Positions 17,283 to 25,261 of a stretch of 64,000 nucleotides of DNA are shown piece after piece. Position 1 is the stretch's first letter, and every line of letters starts with the position of its first letter. The notes beneath the pieces were generated by a model. That model was not told the DNA's origin. It did not search any database and saw only the letters and a list, made by a program, of their open reading frames with translations. The stretch lies in the NCBI GenBank assembly GCA_002309655.1, contig DBXM01000033.1:47763-111762 (forward strand), read 5' to 3'. The stretch comes from Mageeibacillus sp. UBA1212. Its GTDB lineage: Bacteria > Bacillota > Clostridia > UBA1212. Position numbers and translations under genes: made by a program.

Positions 17283-18301
17283 GAGTTGTAACTTTTGGCG
17301 AAATAATGCTCAAACTGCAGCCTGAAGGTTATCTCAGGTTTTTCCAAAACGACAAAATGCTCGCCACATTCGGCGGCGCTGAGGCAAACGTGGCGGTTTC
17401 TCTGGCTAATTTCGGGCTTGATTCACGCTACGTAACAAAGCTTCCCGAGGGGCCGATCGGGCAGGGCGCGGTCAACGCTTTAAGGTATTTCGGCGTCGAC
17501 GTCTCGAAAATCGCGCGAGGCGGCGAGAGAATCGGTATCTATTTTGCGGAAAAAGGAGCGTCACAGCGTGGGAGCGTCTGCATTTACGACAGGGACAATT
17601 CGGCAATCAAGAAGGCTTCGGAAAGTGATTTCGACTGGGATGACATTTTTGAGGGCGCCGACTGGTTCCACTACACCGGCATAACGCCCGCGCTTGGAGA
17701 GAACGTTTATGAAATTCTTCTTTCGGCCGTCAAAAAGGCAAAGGAAAAGGGAATTACCGTAAGCTGCGACCTCAACTACAGAAGCAAGCTTTGGACCAGA
17801 GAGCGCGCGAGAGTCGCGATGACCGAACTCTGCAAATACACCGATGTGATCTGCGCAAACGAAGAAGACGCAAAGGACGTTTTCGGCATCAACGCAGGCG
17901 ACGCGACCGACGTTAAGGGCGGAAAGCTTGACCTGGCCGGCTACGAACGTTCCGCGGCGGCACTGCAGCAGATGTTTGGCGCGAAATACGTCGCCTACAC
18001 TCTGAGAACTTCGATCAACGCCAGCGACAACGAGTGGCAGGGAATGCTTTACGACGGTTCAGAATTCTACTATTCGAAGAAGTACCGCATTCACATCGTC
18101 GACAGAGTCGGCGGCGGCGATTCCTTCAGCGCGGGCCTTATTTATTCGTTCCTGAACGGAAAGACGCCTCAGGAAGCGGTTGCCTTCGCGGTTGCGGCTT
18201 CGTGCCTGAAGCACTCGATTGAAGGCGACTTCAATATGGTTTCAGTCGCGGAGGTCGAAAAACTGGCTAAAGGCGACGGATCGGGAAGAGTAGTCAGATA
18301 A
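17279..18301 (+). CDS. kdgK: 2-dehydro-3-deoxygluconokinase
   Basis: PfkB-family kinase, 340 residues, which phosphorylates KDG to the substrate of Eda. Visible features are FGGAEANVAVSLA (31-43) in the substrate lid region, and the PfkB signature RVGGGDSFSAG (276-286) with catalytic base Asp281. Last gene of the hexuronate operon, followed by the MITE-like element and a terminator. Confidence 0.93.
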   Translation: MRVVTFGEIMLKLQPEGYLRFFQNDKMLATFGGAEANVAVSLANFGLDSRYVTKLPEGPIGQGAVNALRYFGVDVSKIARGGERIGIYFAEKGASQRGSVCIYDRDNSAIKKASESDFDWDDIFEGADWFHYTGITPALGENVYEILLSAVKKAKEKGITVSCDLNYRSKLWTRERARVAMTELCKYTDVICANEEDAKDVFGINAGDATDVKGGKLDLAGYERSAAALQQMFGAKYVAYTLRTSINASDNEWQGMLYDGSEFYYSKKYRIHIVDRVGGGDSFSAGLIYSFLNGKTPQEAVAFAVAASCLKHSIEGDFNMVSVAEVEKLAKGDGSGRVVR

Positions 18302-18308
18302 TCACAAA

Positions 18309-18527
18309 TTAGGGAAGCGCAGATTTAATAGCTATTTTTGCGTGCGCGACCCCGAAGCTGTACAGAGGTACTGCGAGAGGGGAGCTCGCGCAAAGCAAGC
18401 GGCAGCAAATCTGTCGTCAGACACCTTAAAGGCGAAAAGAACCGTTGATATTACCGAACTACACTCAAGTGTACGCAGCCAGTTATTCGCCGCTTGCGTA
18501 AAGAGCATTTAATCAGCGCTTCCTTAG
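18309..18527. mobile_element. Putative IS5-type MITE with terminal inverted repeats and TTAG target duplication
   Basis: Left end GGAAGCGCAGATTTAAT (18313-18329) and right end, read on the minus strand, GGAAGCGCTGATTAAAT (18523-18507) match at 15 of 17 positions. Both ends are flanked by TTAG (18309-18312 and 18524-18527), as expected of the YTAR target duplications of the IS5 group. The 211-base interior has no gene. It contains further self-complementary segments: GCGCGA..CCCC around 18345-18353 with GGGG..TCGCGC around 18379-18391, the palindrome TACACTCAAGTGTA, and GGCGAA with TTCGCC. It therefore looks like a non-autonomous miniature transposon that folds strongly. A structured RNA bounded by a long helix is the alternative. 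Confidence 0.6.
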
Positions 18528-18541
18528 AAAATAGACAGAAT

Positions 18542-18594
18542 ACGCGCGGCCGATCGGGTTTTAAAGTCCGTTCGAGCCGCGCGTTCTTTTAATT
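18542..18594. terminator. Terminator between convergent kdgK and aspS
   Basis: A 9-bp perfect stem (ACGCGCGGC at 18542-18550 with GCCGCGCGT at 18576-18584) with a 25-base loop, followed on the plus strand by TCTTTTAATT. It best fits plus-strand transcripts but lies directly behind the aspS stop codon, so it may serve both directions. Confidence 0.7.
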
Positions 18595-20386
18595 ATTCTT
18601 CAGTTTCAATTACTTTGATTCCCAGTTCTGCGAGAGTCTTCTCATCGTCGGGAAGGGCGGGGCAGCCGCTCATCAGTTCGGAGGCGTTCTGGACCTTCGG
18701 GAACGCGAGCACGTCGCGGAGGCTGTCGGCGCCGCACATGACCATCGCGAGCCTGTCGAGGCCCATTCCCGAACCGCCGTGCGGAGGAGCGCCGTACTTG
18801 TAGGCGTCAACCAGGAAGCCGAACTTTCTGTCGATTTCCTCGGGGCCCATTCCGAGAGCCGCGAACATTTTTTCCTGAAGCTGCCAGTCTGTAATTCTAA
18901 TAGAACCGGAGAGGAGCTCCGTTCCGTTCAGAACCATATCGTAGCACTTCGCGCGTACCTTGCCGGGGTCGGTCTCCAGATACGGGAGGCACTCCTCGAG
19001 GGGCATCGTGAACGGGTGGTGCATTGCGTCCCAGTGGTTCGTCTCATCGTTCCACTCGAAGAACGGGAACTCGGTGATCCACAGGAAATTGAATTTGTTC
19101 TCGGGAATAAGATTGAGCTTTTTGCCTAAAATAAGGCGAAGCGCGCCGAGAACCGGAAGAACGGTCTTATCTTTGTCGGAGAGAATCAGCATAACGTCGC
19201 CGCGCTTCATTCCCGTGTCTTGGCAGAGCTTTTCGAGCTCGCCTTCCTTGAGGAATTTCGCGAAAGAGCAGGAGGGAGTTTCATCGACCCAGCGGATATA
19301 TGCGAGACCTTTCGCGCCGATACCTTTGGCGTGTTCGGTGAGCTTGTCGATCTCTTTTCTTGTGAGCTCCTGAGCCGCGTTTTCGGCTATGATGCATCTC
19401 ACGCTGCCGCCTGCCTCAACTGCCTGCCTGAACACGACGAAGTCGATATTTTCGACCTTCGCGGTGATATCCTGAATTTCCATGCCGAATCTTGTATCCG
19501 GCTTATCGGAGCCGTACCTGTCCATCGCCTCGCGGAAAGTCAGATGCTTCATGGGTGTTTCGACCTCAACGCCGAGAACCTCCTTGAAAACGCGCTTTAT
19601 AAAGCCTTCGTTCATGGCCATGATATCTTCCTGAGTCGCAAACGACATCTCAAGGTCGATCTGAGTGAATTCGGGCTGACGGTCGGCTCTTAGATCCTCG
19701 TCTCTGAAGCAGCGGGCGATCTGGATGTAGCGGTCGAAACCGGAGACCATAAGAAGCTGCTTGTAGATCTGGGGCGACTGGGGAAGGGCGTAAAAATGTC
19801 CCTTGTGGATCCTGGAAGGAACGAGATAATCGCGCGCTCCCTCCGGAGTGGGCTTGATCATCATAGGAGTCTCAATCTCGTAGAATCCGTTTTCGTAATA
19901 GTATTCGCGTGCGATGCGGGCGATCTCGTGGCGGATCCTTATGTTTCTCTGAAGCTCGGGCCTTCTCAAATCGATATATCTGTACTTGAGAGCAGTCTCG
20001 TCCTTAACCTTGCGCGAGTCGCTTACTTCGATAGGCGGAGTCTGGGCGGCGGAAAGTATCTTGAGAGAAGAGACGTCGATCTCAACTGCACCTGTGGCGA
20101 TGTTGGGGTTGACCGCGCCGCCTCTGCGGATAACTTTACCATGTACGCAGATAACGTACTCGGCTCTGCAGGAGAGCGCTTTTTCGAAAACACCGCGGTC
20201 AGTCGCGTCGCCGAAGGCGAGCTGGACGATTCCCGTTCTGTCGCGGAGGTCGATAAAAATGAGCGATCCGAGGTCGCGCCTTCTCTGAACCCAGCCCATT
20301 ACGCAAACGTCGCTTCCGATCATCTGTTCGGAAACTTCGCCGCAGTAGCATGTTCTTTTGTCTTCATTAGTTAAAAATTCAGCCAT
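18593..20386 (-). CDS. aspS: Aspartate--tRNA ligase
   Basis: Class II aminoacyl-tRNA synthetase, 597 residues, the length of the bacterial type with the GAD insertion. N-terminal OB-fold anticodon-binding domain with VCVMGWVQRRRDLGSLIFID; motif 2 region CFRDEDLRADRQPEFTQIDLE; aspartate-binding ALPQSPQ; motif 3 GSGMGLDRLAM near the C terminus. It lies 85 bases downstream of a phosphoribosyltransferase gene on the same strand. The leader is too short for a T-box. Confidence 0.97.
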   Translation of the reverse strand: MAEFLTNEDKRTCYCGEVSEQMIGSDVCVMGWVQRRRDLGSLIFIDLRDRTGIVQLAFGDATDRGVFEKALSCRAEYVICVHGKVIRRGGAVNPNIATGAVEIDVSSLKILSAAQTPPIEVSDSRKVKDETALKYRYIDLRRPELQRNIRIRHEIARIAREYYYENGFYEIETPMMIKPTPEGARDYLVPSRIHKGHFYALPQSPQIYKQLLMVSGFDRYIQIARCFRDEDLRADRQPEFTQIDLEMSFATQEDIMAMNEGFIKRVFKEVLGVEVETPMKHLTFREAMDRYGSDKPDTRFGMEIQDITAKVENIDFVVFRQAVEAGGSVRCIIAENAAQELTRKEIDKLTEHAKGIGAKGLAYIRWVDETPSCSFAKFLKEGELEKLCQDTGMKRGDVMLILSDKDKTVLPVLGALRLILGKKLNLIPENKFNFLWITEFPFFEWNDETNHWDAMHHPFTMPLEECLPYLETDPGKVRAKCYDMVLNGTELLSGSIRITDWQLQEKMFAALGMGPEEIDRKFGFLVDAYKYGAPPHGGSGMGLDRLAMVMCGADSLRDVLAFPKVQNASELMSGCPALPDDEKTLAELGIKVIETEE

Positions 20387-20471
20387 TACAATTTTCTCCT
20401 GAAAATAGGGAATAATAATCTATCGGAATTCCGGTGACTCAGCTTTTGGGGACCGGAAAACGTAAGCGGTA

Positions 20472-21035
20472 TTAATCGAGCGGGTTGCCCTGAGAGTCGA
20501 AAAGCGGAAGCTTCTCGAGGTAGATGATGTCGTCTCTTGAGGCGGCGTCGCCCTCGGCGAGGATGCACATTCTGGCGATAATGTTGCCGCCGGCTTTGTT
20601 CACGAGTGCTTCGACGGCTCTCAAAGACTCGCCGGTGGAGATAACGTCGTCGAGAATGATGATTCTCTTGCCCTTCATGAGCTCTGCGTCTGCGGTGTCG
20701 AGGTAGAGCACCTGTTCTTTGTCGGTCGTGATAGACCTAACGGAAGCGCGGAAAACGCCGGACATGTAGAGCTTCGGGTTCTTTCTGGCCAGAATGTACT
20801 TTCTGTTGCCGTCCTGGCGCGCCATTTCGTGAATCAAAGGAATGGCCTTCGCCTCGGGAGCGATAATGTAGTCGTACTCGGGCGCTTTTTCAAGAAGCTT
20901 CCCTGCGCAGGCGACTGTCAGTTCGGGGTCGCCGAAAATGACGAAAGCGCCAATCATAAGTTTGTCGTTGAGACGGCAGAGGGGGAGATCTCTTTCAAGA
21001 CCGGCAATGGTCATGTGATAAAACTTCTGTTCCAT
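20472..21035 (-). CDS. Phosphoribosyltransferase (adenine/xanthine type)
   Basis: A 187-residue type I phosphoribosyltransferase. The PRPP-binding motif is RIIILDDVISTGESL, and AEAKAIPLIHEMARQ precedes it as in Apt/Xpt-like enzymes. It presumably salvages a purine base with PRPP, but the base is uncertain because substrate-defining hood residues cannot be assigned. The ATG at 21035 is chosen over one 30 bases upstream because GGAGG lies about 7 bases before it. First gene of a transcript with aspS. Confidence 0.83.
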   Translation of the reverse strand: MEQKFYHMTIAGLERDLPLCRLNDKLMIGAFVIFGDPELTVACAGKLLEKAPEYDYIIAPEAKAIPLIHEMARQDGNRKYILARKNPKLYMSGVFRASVRSITTDKEQVLYLDTADAELMKGKRIIILDDVISTGESLRAVEALVNKAGGNIIARMCILAEGDAASRDDIIYLEKLPLFDSQGNPLD

Positions 21036-21083
21036 AATTGTACCTCCGTTTCGGCGGCCAAACATTCATTCCGCCAAATAAGT

Positions 21084-21112
21084 ATTTTATATCCCGCGCG
21101 CTTTAAAGTCAA
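21084..21112 (-). promoter_or_regulatory. Promoter of the phosphoribosyltransferase-aspS transcript
   Basis: On the minus strand, TTGACT (complement of 21107-21112) and TAAAAT (complement of 21084-21089), spacing 17. Confidence 0.68.
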
Positions 21113-21246
21113 GATTAAACACGGAATACAGAGTGACATTTTTGCATTTTAAACTGAAATCGGGCGCCAAGGTTCGAATGCGCCGGCATGAAGCTGTTAA
21201 ATTCCGAATTAGCTAAGTCGCAGCACACTCTCCGGCTTTAGAACAT

Positions 21247-22071
21247 TTAACTGTTTCTCTTTTTAACTCCCGATGGAGGCGCGCCGAACTCCTTTACGAA
21301 CGCTTTATAAAAAACGGAATAATCGCTGAAACCGCTTTTTATCGCCGCGTTCTTGGCGCTGCAGCCGTCAGCGAGCAGATTTTTAGCGAGGTCAAGGCGC
21401 TTTACGGTAATATACTTCCAGACAGACATGCCCACCACGGAATTGAAAACTTTGTTCACGTGAGACTTGCTGTAATGAAATACGTTTTCGACAAAAGTCA
21501 TATTCGAAATATCGTTCAGGTTTGCCGATATGTAATCGGAAATGGCGTTAAACAGTTCTATGTTGCTTTTTGCGTTTTCGTTTCTTGCTTCAGTAACGCC
21601 TTCCTTTTGCGCGGAGTGGTGGAGAAGCTCGTACAGAACGGACTTTATATACGAAAAATACAATGTGACGTCAGTGTCTCTGCGCTCGCGGCAGATTCTG
21701 CCGAGGCAGCATTCTACAACGCCCGTTATCGAATCGTCGAACTTGAATACCGAGCCGCCTTTCTCTTTGCATATTTTGTTCAGTTCAGAGAGATCGTTTT
21801 CGACATGTATCGCGGGGCTGACGCGCGGAATGAACTGGACAGCGTAAAAATCAAACGGACCGTCGTTCGCGAAAAAACCGTGCGGGACATTTTCGGAAAT
21901 AAAAGCCGTGTCTCCGGGGTTCATTTTATAACGCGTGTCGCCGATAAGCATTTCGCAGTTTCCGCTAACAAGAAAGAGTATCTCGAAGGATATGTGACTG
22001 TGAACAGGATAATCGTTTTCGATCTCTCCGCTGCCGGTCTTATGCACGGTATAGATGCCGATAAGTTCCAT
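21247..22071 (-). CDS. AraC-family transcriptional regulator
   Basis: 274 residues. The N-terminal half is a cupin sensor (PVHSHISFEILFLVSGNCEM, then MNPGDTAFISENVPHGF), typical of sugar-responsive AraC proteins. The C-terminal 100 residues hold two helix-turn-helix motifs, with NMTFVENVFHYSKSHVNKVF and DLAKNLLADGCSAKNAAIKS followed by the conserved F-x-D-x-S-x-F-x-K-x-F-K pattern in GFSDYSVFYKAFVKEFG. It is divergent from the glycosidase operon at 22198 and separated from it by a region with repeated TTGCAAT sites, so it most likely controls that operon. GGGAG lies about 9 bases before the ATG. Confidence 0.9.
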   Translation of the reverse strand: MELIGIYTVHKTGSGEIENDYPVHSHISFEILFLVSGNCEMLIGDTRYKMNPGDTAFISENVPHGFFANDGPFDFYAVQFIPRVSPAIHVENDLSELNKICKEKGGSVFKFDDSITGVVECCLGRICRERRDTDVTLYFSYIKSVLYELLHHSAQKEGVTEARNENAKSNIELFNAISDYISANLNDISNMTFVENVFHYSKSHVNKVFNSVVGMSVWKYITVKRLDLAKNLLADGCSAKNAAIKSGFSDYSVFYKAFVKEFGAPPSGVKKRNS

Positions 22072-22090
22072 AAAATCAACTCCCGGTTAA

Positions 22091-22118
22091 ATTATATCAC
22101 TAATAATCTATTTTGCAA
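22091..22118 (-). promoter_or_regulatory. Promoter of the AraC gene
   Basis: On the minus strand, TTGCAA (complement of 22113-22118) and TATAAT (complement of 22091-22096), spacing 16. The -35 box falls inside the first TTGCAAT repeat, so occupancy of that site would be expected to affect araC expression (autoregulation). Confidence 0.55.
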
Positions 22119-22154
22119 TCGTTTATAATGCAATTGCAATTATATTTGCAATCG
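22112..22154. promoter_or_regulatory. Three TTGCAAT repeats: candidate AraC operator
   Basis: TTGCAAT occurs in the same orientation at 22113-22119, 22134-22140 and 22146-22152 (steps of 21 and 12 bases). The first and third extend to TTTGCAATCG. The middle copy is part of the palindrome TGCAATTGCA (22129-22138). The cluster lies between the divergent AraC and lipoprotein genes. Direct repeats spaced by about two helical turns are the usual layout for AraC-family dimers. Confidence 0.6.
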
Positions 22155-22197
22155 GAAAGTTGTAGAATTAATAAAAATATAGAAAGGTCGTAAAGCG

Positions 22198-25100
22198 ATG
22201 AAAAGAGTTGTGTGCTTACTTTTGGGTGTGATATTCGTTATCCTGGCGTCTTGCGCCGGTCCGGGTACGCGTGAAAAGCCGGGCGAAGTTTACGTCTTTG
22301 ACGACGGCATAACAGCGCCGGAGACCGGTGAAACGGCTCAGCCTGCAACGCCTGAAGAACACTCGTTTGAACAGAACTTCGACGAGAAGCTGAAAACGAA
22401 CGACAAGGTCTGGTTCATCAACCCGGAAGGAACATTCAAAGACGGCGTTTTCTGCAGCAAAACAAACCATACGTTTCTCGCTTTAAAAGAGAAAGTGAAA
22501 GCCGACACTTTGACTGTCGAGCTTGATTTAAAGGCTGCCAGGAAGGGCTTGTCAGACAACGTCTCGGGATATATCGGTCTCAGGCAGCCTATGAATAACG
22601 AGCAGTTCGCAGCCGTCGGTCCCAACGGGATATGGATCGCTTTTCACTGCAACAGAGTCGGAATTATCACCACATGGCCATCGGTCAAGGTTTTCAAATG
22701 CGACGTCGATTTTTCTGAGCTCCGGCACGTCATAATTACCGATGACACCGTAAACAACGTGATCACGGTTGCCGCTACGGACGGCACCGAAAAGAAGACT
22801 GTGATGACGGTAAAGATCGAGGACGGGAAACAGGTCACACTCTTCGACGCGAACGGGAAAAGCAAATCTAAAACGAATTTCGGACACGAAATAGACGATT
22901 CTGGCTATGTCGCATTCTGGGCATGCGGCGGAAGCTCCGGCGAATGCGTGATGGATAATATAAAGATCAACTGGAAGGACAGGATTCCCGAGCCTTATGT
23001 GCCCGCTGATCTGACGCTTTTACGCGACCTTTATCCGGACACGTGGACCGCGGTCGACGAACTTGGCAGAAGCGTCAATTACGGAACCTCGGTACCGCGC
23101 GACAAGCTCGTAGGCATTTTCTATCAGATCTGGTTTACGCCGACGAACGTCACGTACGGAGACCAGAAGATCTACGACCATTACAAAATATACCGCGAGA
23201 AGGGGCTTGAAGGAGTAAAAAAGGCTTACACACAAGGTCCTGAGGGATGGGGCCATTTCTGGGGCGAGCCTTATTTCGGTTATTATCTTACAAACGACAG
23301 ATGGATAATCAGAAAGCACGCTTCGATGCTGGCAGACATCGGAATCGATTTCATTTTCCTCGACGTCACAAACGGGAACCCCCTTACGACAAGCTACAAG
23401 GCGATTTTTAAAGAATACGCACAGATGAGAAAAGAGGGTCTTAAAACTCCGGATATATGCTTCTTCCTCGGAGGCCACGAAAATGTTGAGAACGTTTTTC
23501 TCGATATCTGGGAGAATATTTACTCTACAGGAAAGTACTCTGACCTCTACGTGATATATGACGGCAAGCCTCTTATTCTCGGCACGTTTGATTCAGTTTC
23601 CAAAGAGACAAAGGCGCTGACAGCGAATTTCTCGACGAGAAGGTGCTGGGCTCTAAAAGAAAACGTTGAGGAAGGAAAGAATTTCTGGACCTGGATGTGC
23701 GAGTCGCCGCAGGTTTCCTCCTACAACACGGCTAAAAATAACGAAGTCGAGGAGATTTCAATTTCCGCGGGAATTCTCGCAAACACAAGCAGCGGCAGAA
23801 GCTTTCACGACGGCAAGCAGCCTAAGATCGGCAAACTCGCAGACGGTTCAAGAGACGAATTCCAGTTCAACCTTGCGACGACGGGGCAGGGTCTTTTCTT
23901 CGCCGAGCAGATGAAATACGCGGCGGAAGTCGACCCTTACGTAGTTCTTATTACCGAGTGGAACGAGTGGATCGCGGGGCGTTGGGAAGGAACGATAAAC
24001 CCGTTGATCGCGAACACGTACGTTTCATGGTCGCAAAGCTTTTACGTCGACTGCTTCAACCCCGAATTCAGCCGTGACATCGAGCCGATGAGAGACGGCT
24101 TCGGCGACAACTACTACTATCAGCTCGCTTCGTTTATACGTGAGTTTAAAGGCGCAAGGCAGGCACCCGCGGCTTCGGGTCAGCATGACATTGATCCTGC
24201 CGGCGGTCTTGAACAGTGGGCGGACGTCCGGCCCGAATACGGCGATACGTCAGGTGACACGATACATCGCGACTCTCTGGGCTACGGCGGACTTGTCAAA
24301 TATAAAAACGAAACCGGCCGCAACGATTTCGTCACCGCCAAGGTCAGCAGGGCGAACGGGAAAACGTATTTTCTTGCCGTTTGCAAGGACAATATAACCG
24401 CTCCTGAAGGGGTTAACTGGATGAATCTTTTCGTAGACACCGACTGCAACGCTTCTAACGGCTGGTACGGCTACGACCTGATAGTTAAGCCCGTTGACCG
24501 CTCGGTTGAAAAGTTTAAGGACGGCTGGAACACTGAAATAATTTGCGGCGCGGAGGTTTACACCGAAGGCAACTACATTGTCATAACGCTGAACGACAGC
24601 GAGTGCGGTCTTGCCAAAGAGTTCAATTTCAAATGGGCAGACAATTCTACGGTAAACGGCACCGTTATGGAGTTTCTTGACCTCGGTGACGCCGCGCCCA
24701 ACGCCAGATTCAATTATGCTTACAGAGTTGAAACGGGCGAAGTGAAGCTGGGTGAAAAAGTCAGGAATGTCGTTGCCGACGGCGCTTCATTTACCGCTAA
24801 CAGACCGTACGCTCTCTCGGGTCTGAAATCAGTTCCCGTGTACGAACCCGACACGTCAGTGGTTCCGGTTATGTATAAAGGCAGAGTTTTCGTTCCGGCA
24901 TCGTCGCTGAACGTTGTGAAAAACATGACCGTTGAAATCAAAGACGGCGGCGCGACTGTGACTTATAAAGACAGGGCGTTTACGTTTAGCGACGGGAGCA
25001 CCAGAGTTCCGTGCAACGACTTCTCCTACACGGTTCCGGTAGCGCCGTTCACGAAAAACGGGCAGCTTTTCGTGCCGCTTAACGCAGTCGCGCATATCGC

Positions 25101-25212
25101 GAAGCTTAACTACGCGCAGAACGATCTCGGAGTCGCAATAATAACCACGGCAGACATAAAAGACAAAGCTTCTGTTGAAAAGATCCTTGCCGATCTTTAC
25201 GTTTCGTATTAA
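22198..25212 (+). CDS. Lipoprotein with GH99/GH71-like core, CBM9-like and copper-amine-oxidase-N-like domains
   Basis: 1004 residues. Signal peptide with lipobox LASC (Cys19). About residues 50-265 look like a concanavalin-type laminin-G sandwich. A core at about 275-650 begins DTWTAVDELGRS and includes HFWGEPYFGYY, ADIGIDFIFLDVTNG and ITEWNEWIAG; it resembles the barrels of GH99/GH71 and WbsX-type proteins, with NEW near the last strand. A CBM9/DOMON-like module follows (about 690-830). The end carries two half-repeats around GRVFVPASSL and GQLFVPLNAV, as in copper amine oxidase N-terminal-like modules, which bind the cell surface rather than catalyse. The core is paralogous to the protein at 31699. 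Substrate unknown; alpha-mannan or alpha-glucan is only a guess from the clan. First gene of an operon with the GH3 gene. Confidence 0.68.
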   Translation: MKRVVCLLLGVIFVILASCAGPGTREKPGEVYVFDDGITAPETGETAQPATPEEHSFEQNFDEKLKTNDKVWFINPEGTFKDGVFCSKTNHTFLALKEKVKADTLTVELDLKAARKGLSDNVSGYIGLRQPMNNEQFAAVGPNGIWIAFHCNRVGIITTWPSVKVFKCDVDFSELRHVIITDDTVNNVITVAATDGTEKKTVMTVKIEDGKQVTLFDANGKSKSKTNFGHEIDDSGYVAFWACGGSSGECVMDNIKINWKDRIPEPYVPADLTLLRDLYPDTWTAVDELGRSVNYGTSVPRDKLVGIFYQIWFTPTNVTYGDQKIYDHYKIYREKGLEGVKKAYTQGPEGWGHFWGEPYFGYYLTNDRWIIRKHASMLADIGIDFIFLDVTNGNPLTTSYKAIFKEYAQMRKEGLKTPDICFFLGGHENVENVFLDIWENIYSTGKYSDLYVIYDGKPLILGTFDSVSKETKALTANFSTRRCWALKENVEEGKNFWTWMCESPQVSSYNTAKNNEVEEISISAGILANTSSGRSFHDGKQPKIGKLADGSRDEFQFNLATTGQGLFFAEQMKYAAEVDPYVVLITEWNEWIAGRWEGTINPLIANTYVSWSQSFYVDCFNPEFSRDIEPMRDGFGDNYYYQLASFIREFKGARQAPAASGQHDIDPAGGLEQWADVRPEYGDTSGDTIHRDSLGYGGLVKYKNETGRNDFVTAKVSRANGKTYFLAVCKDNITAPEGVNWMNLFVDTDCNASNGWYGYDLIVKPVDRSVEKFKDGWNTEIICGAEVYTEGNYIVITLNDSECGLAKEFNFKWADNSTVNGTVMEFLDLGDAAPNARFNYAYRVETGEVKLGEKVRNVVADGASFTANRPYALSGLKSVPVYEPDTSVVPVMYKGRVFVPASSLNVVKNMTVEIKDGGATVTYKDRAFTFSDGSTRVPCNDFSYTVPVAPFTKNGQLFVPLNAVAHIAKLNYAQNDLGVAIITTADIKDKASVEKILADLYVSY

Positions 25213-25261
25213 CAACCGCAACCTGATGTGATAGAGTTAAAAAAATACCGGGAGATATCTC

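Noticed and set aside
21036..21083. T-box or purine riboswitch before the phosphoribosyltransferase/aspS transcript
   Set aside because: Leader too short and no conserved aptamer sequence seen.
24850..25212. Real copper amine oxidase activity
   Set aside because: Only the N-terminal-like repeat module is present, which is a structural or binding domain; the catalytic domain is missing.
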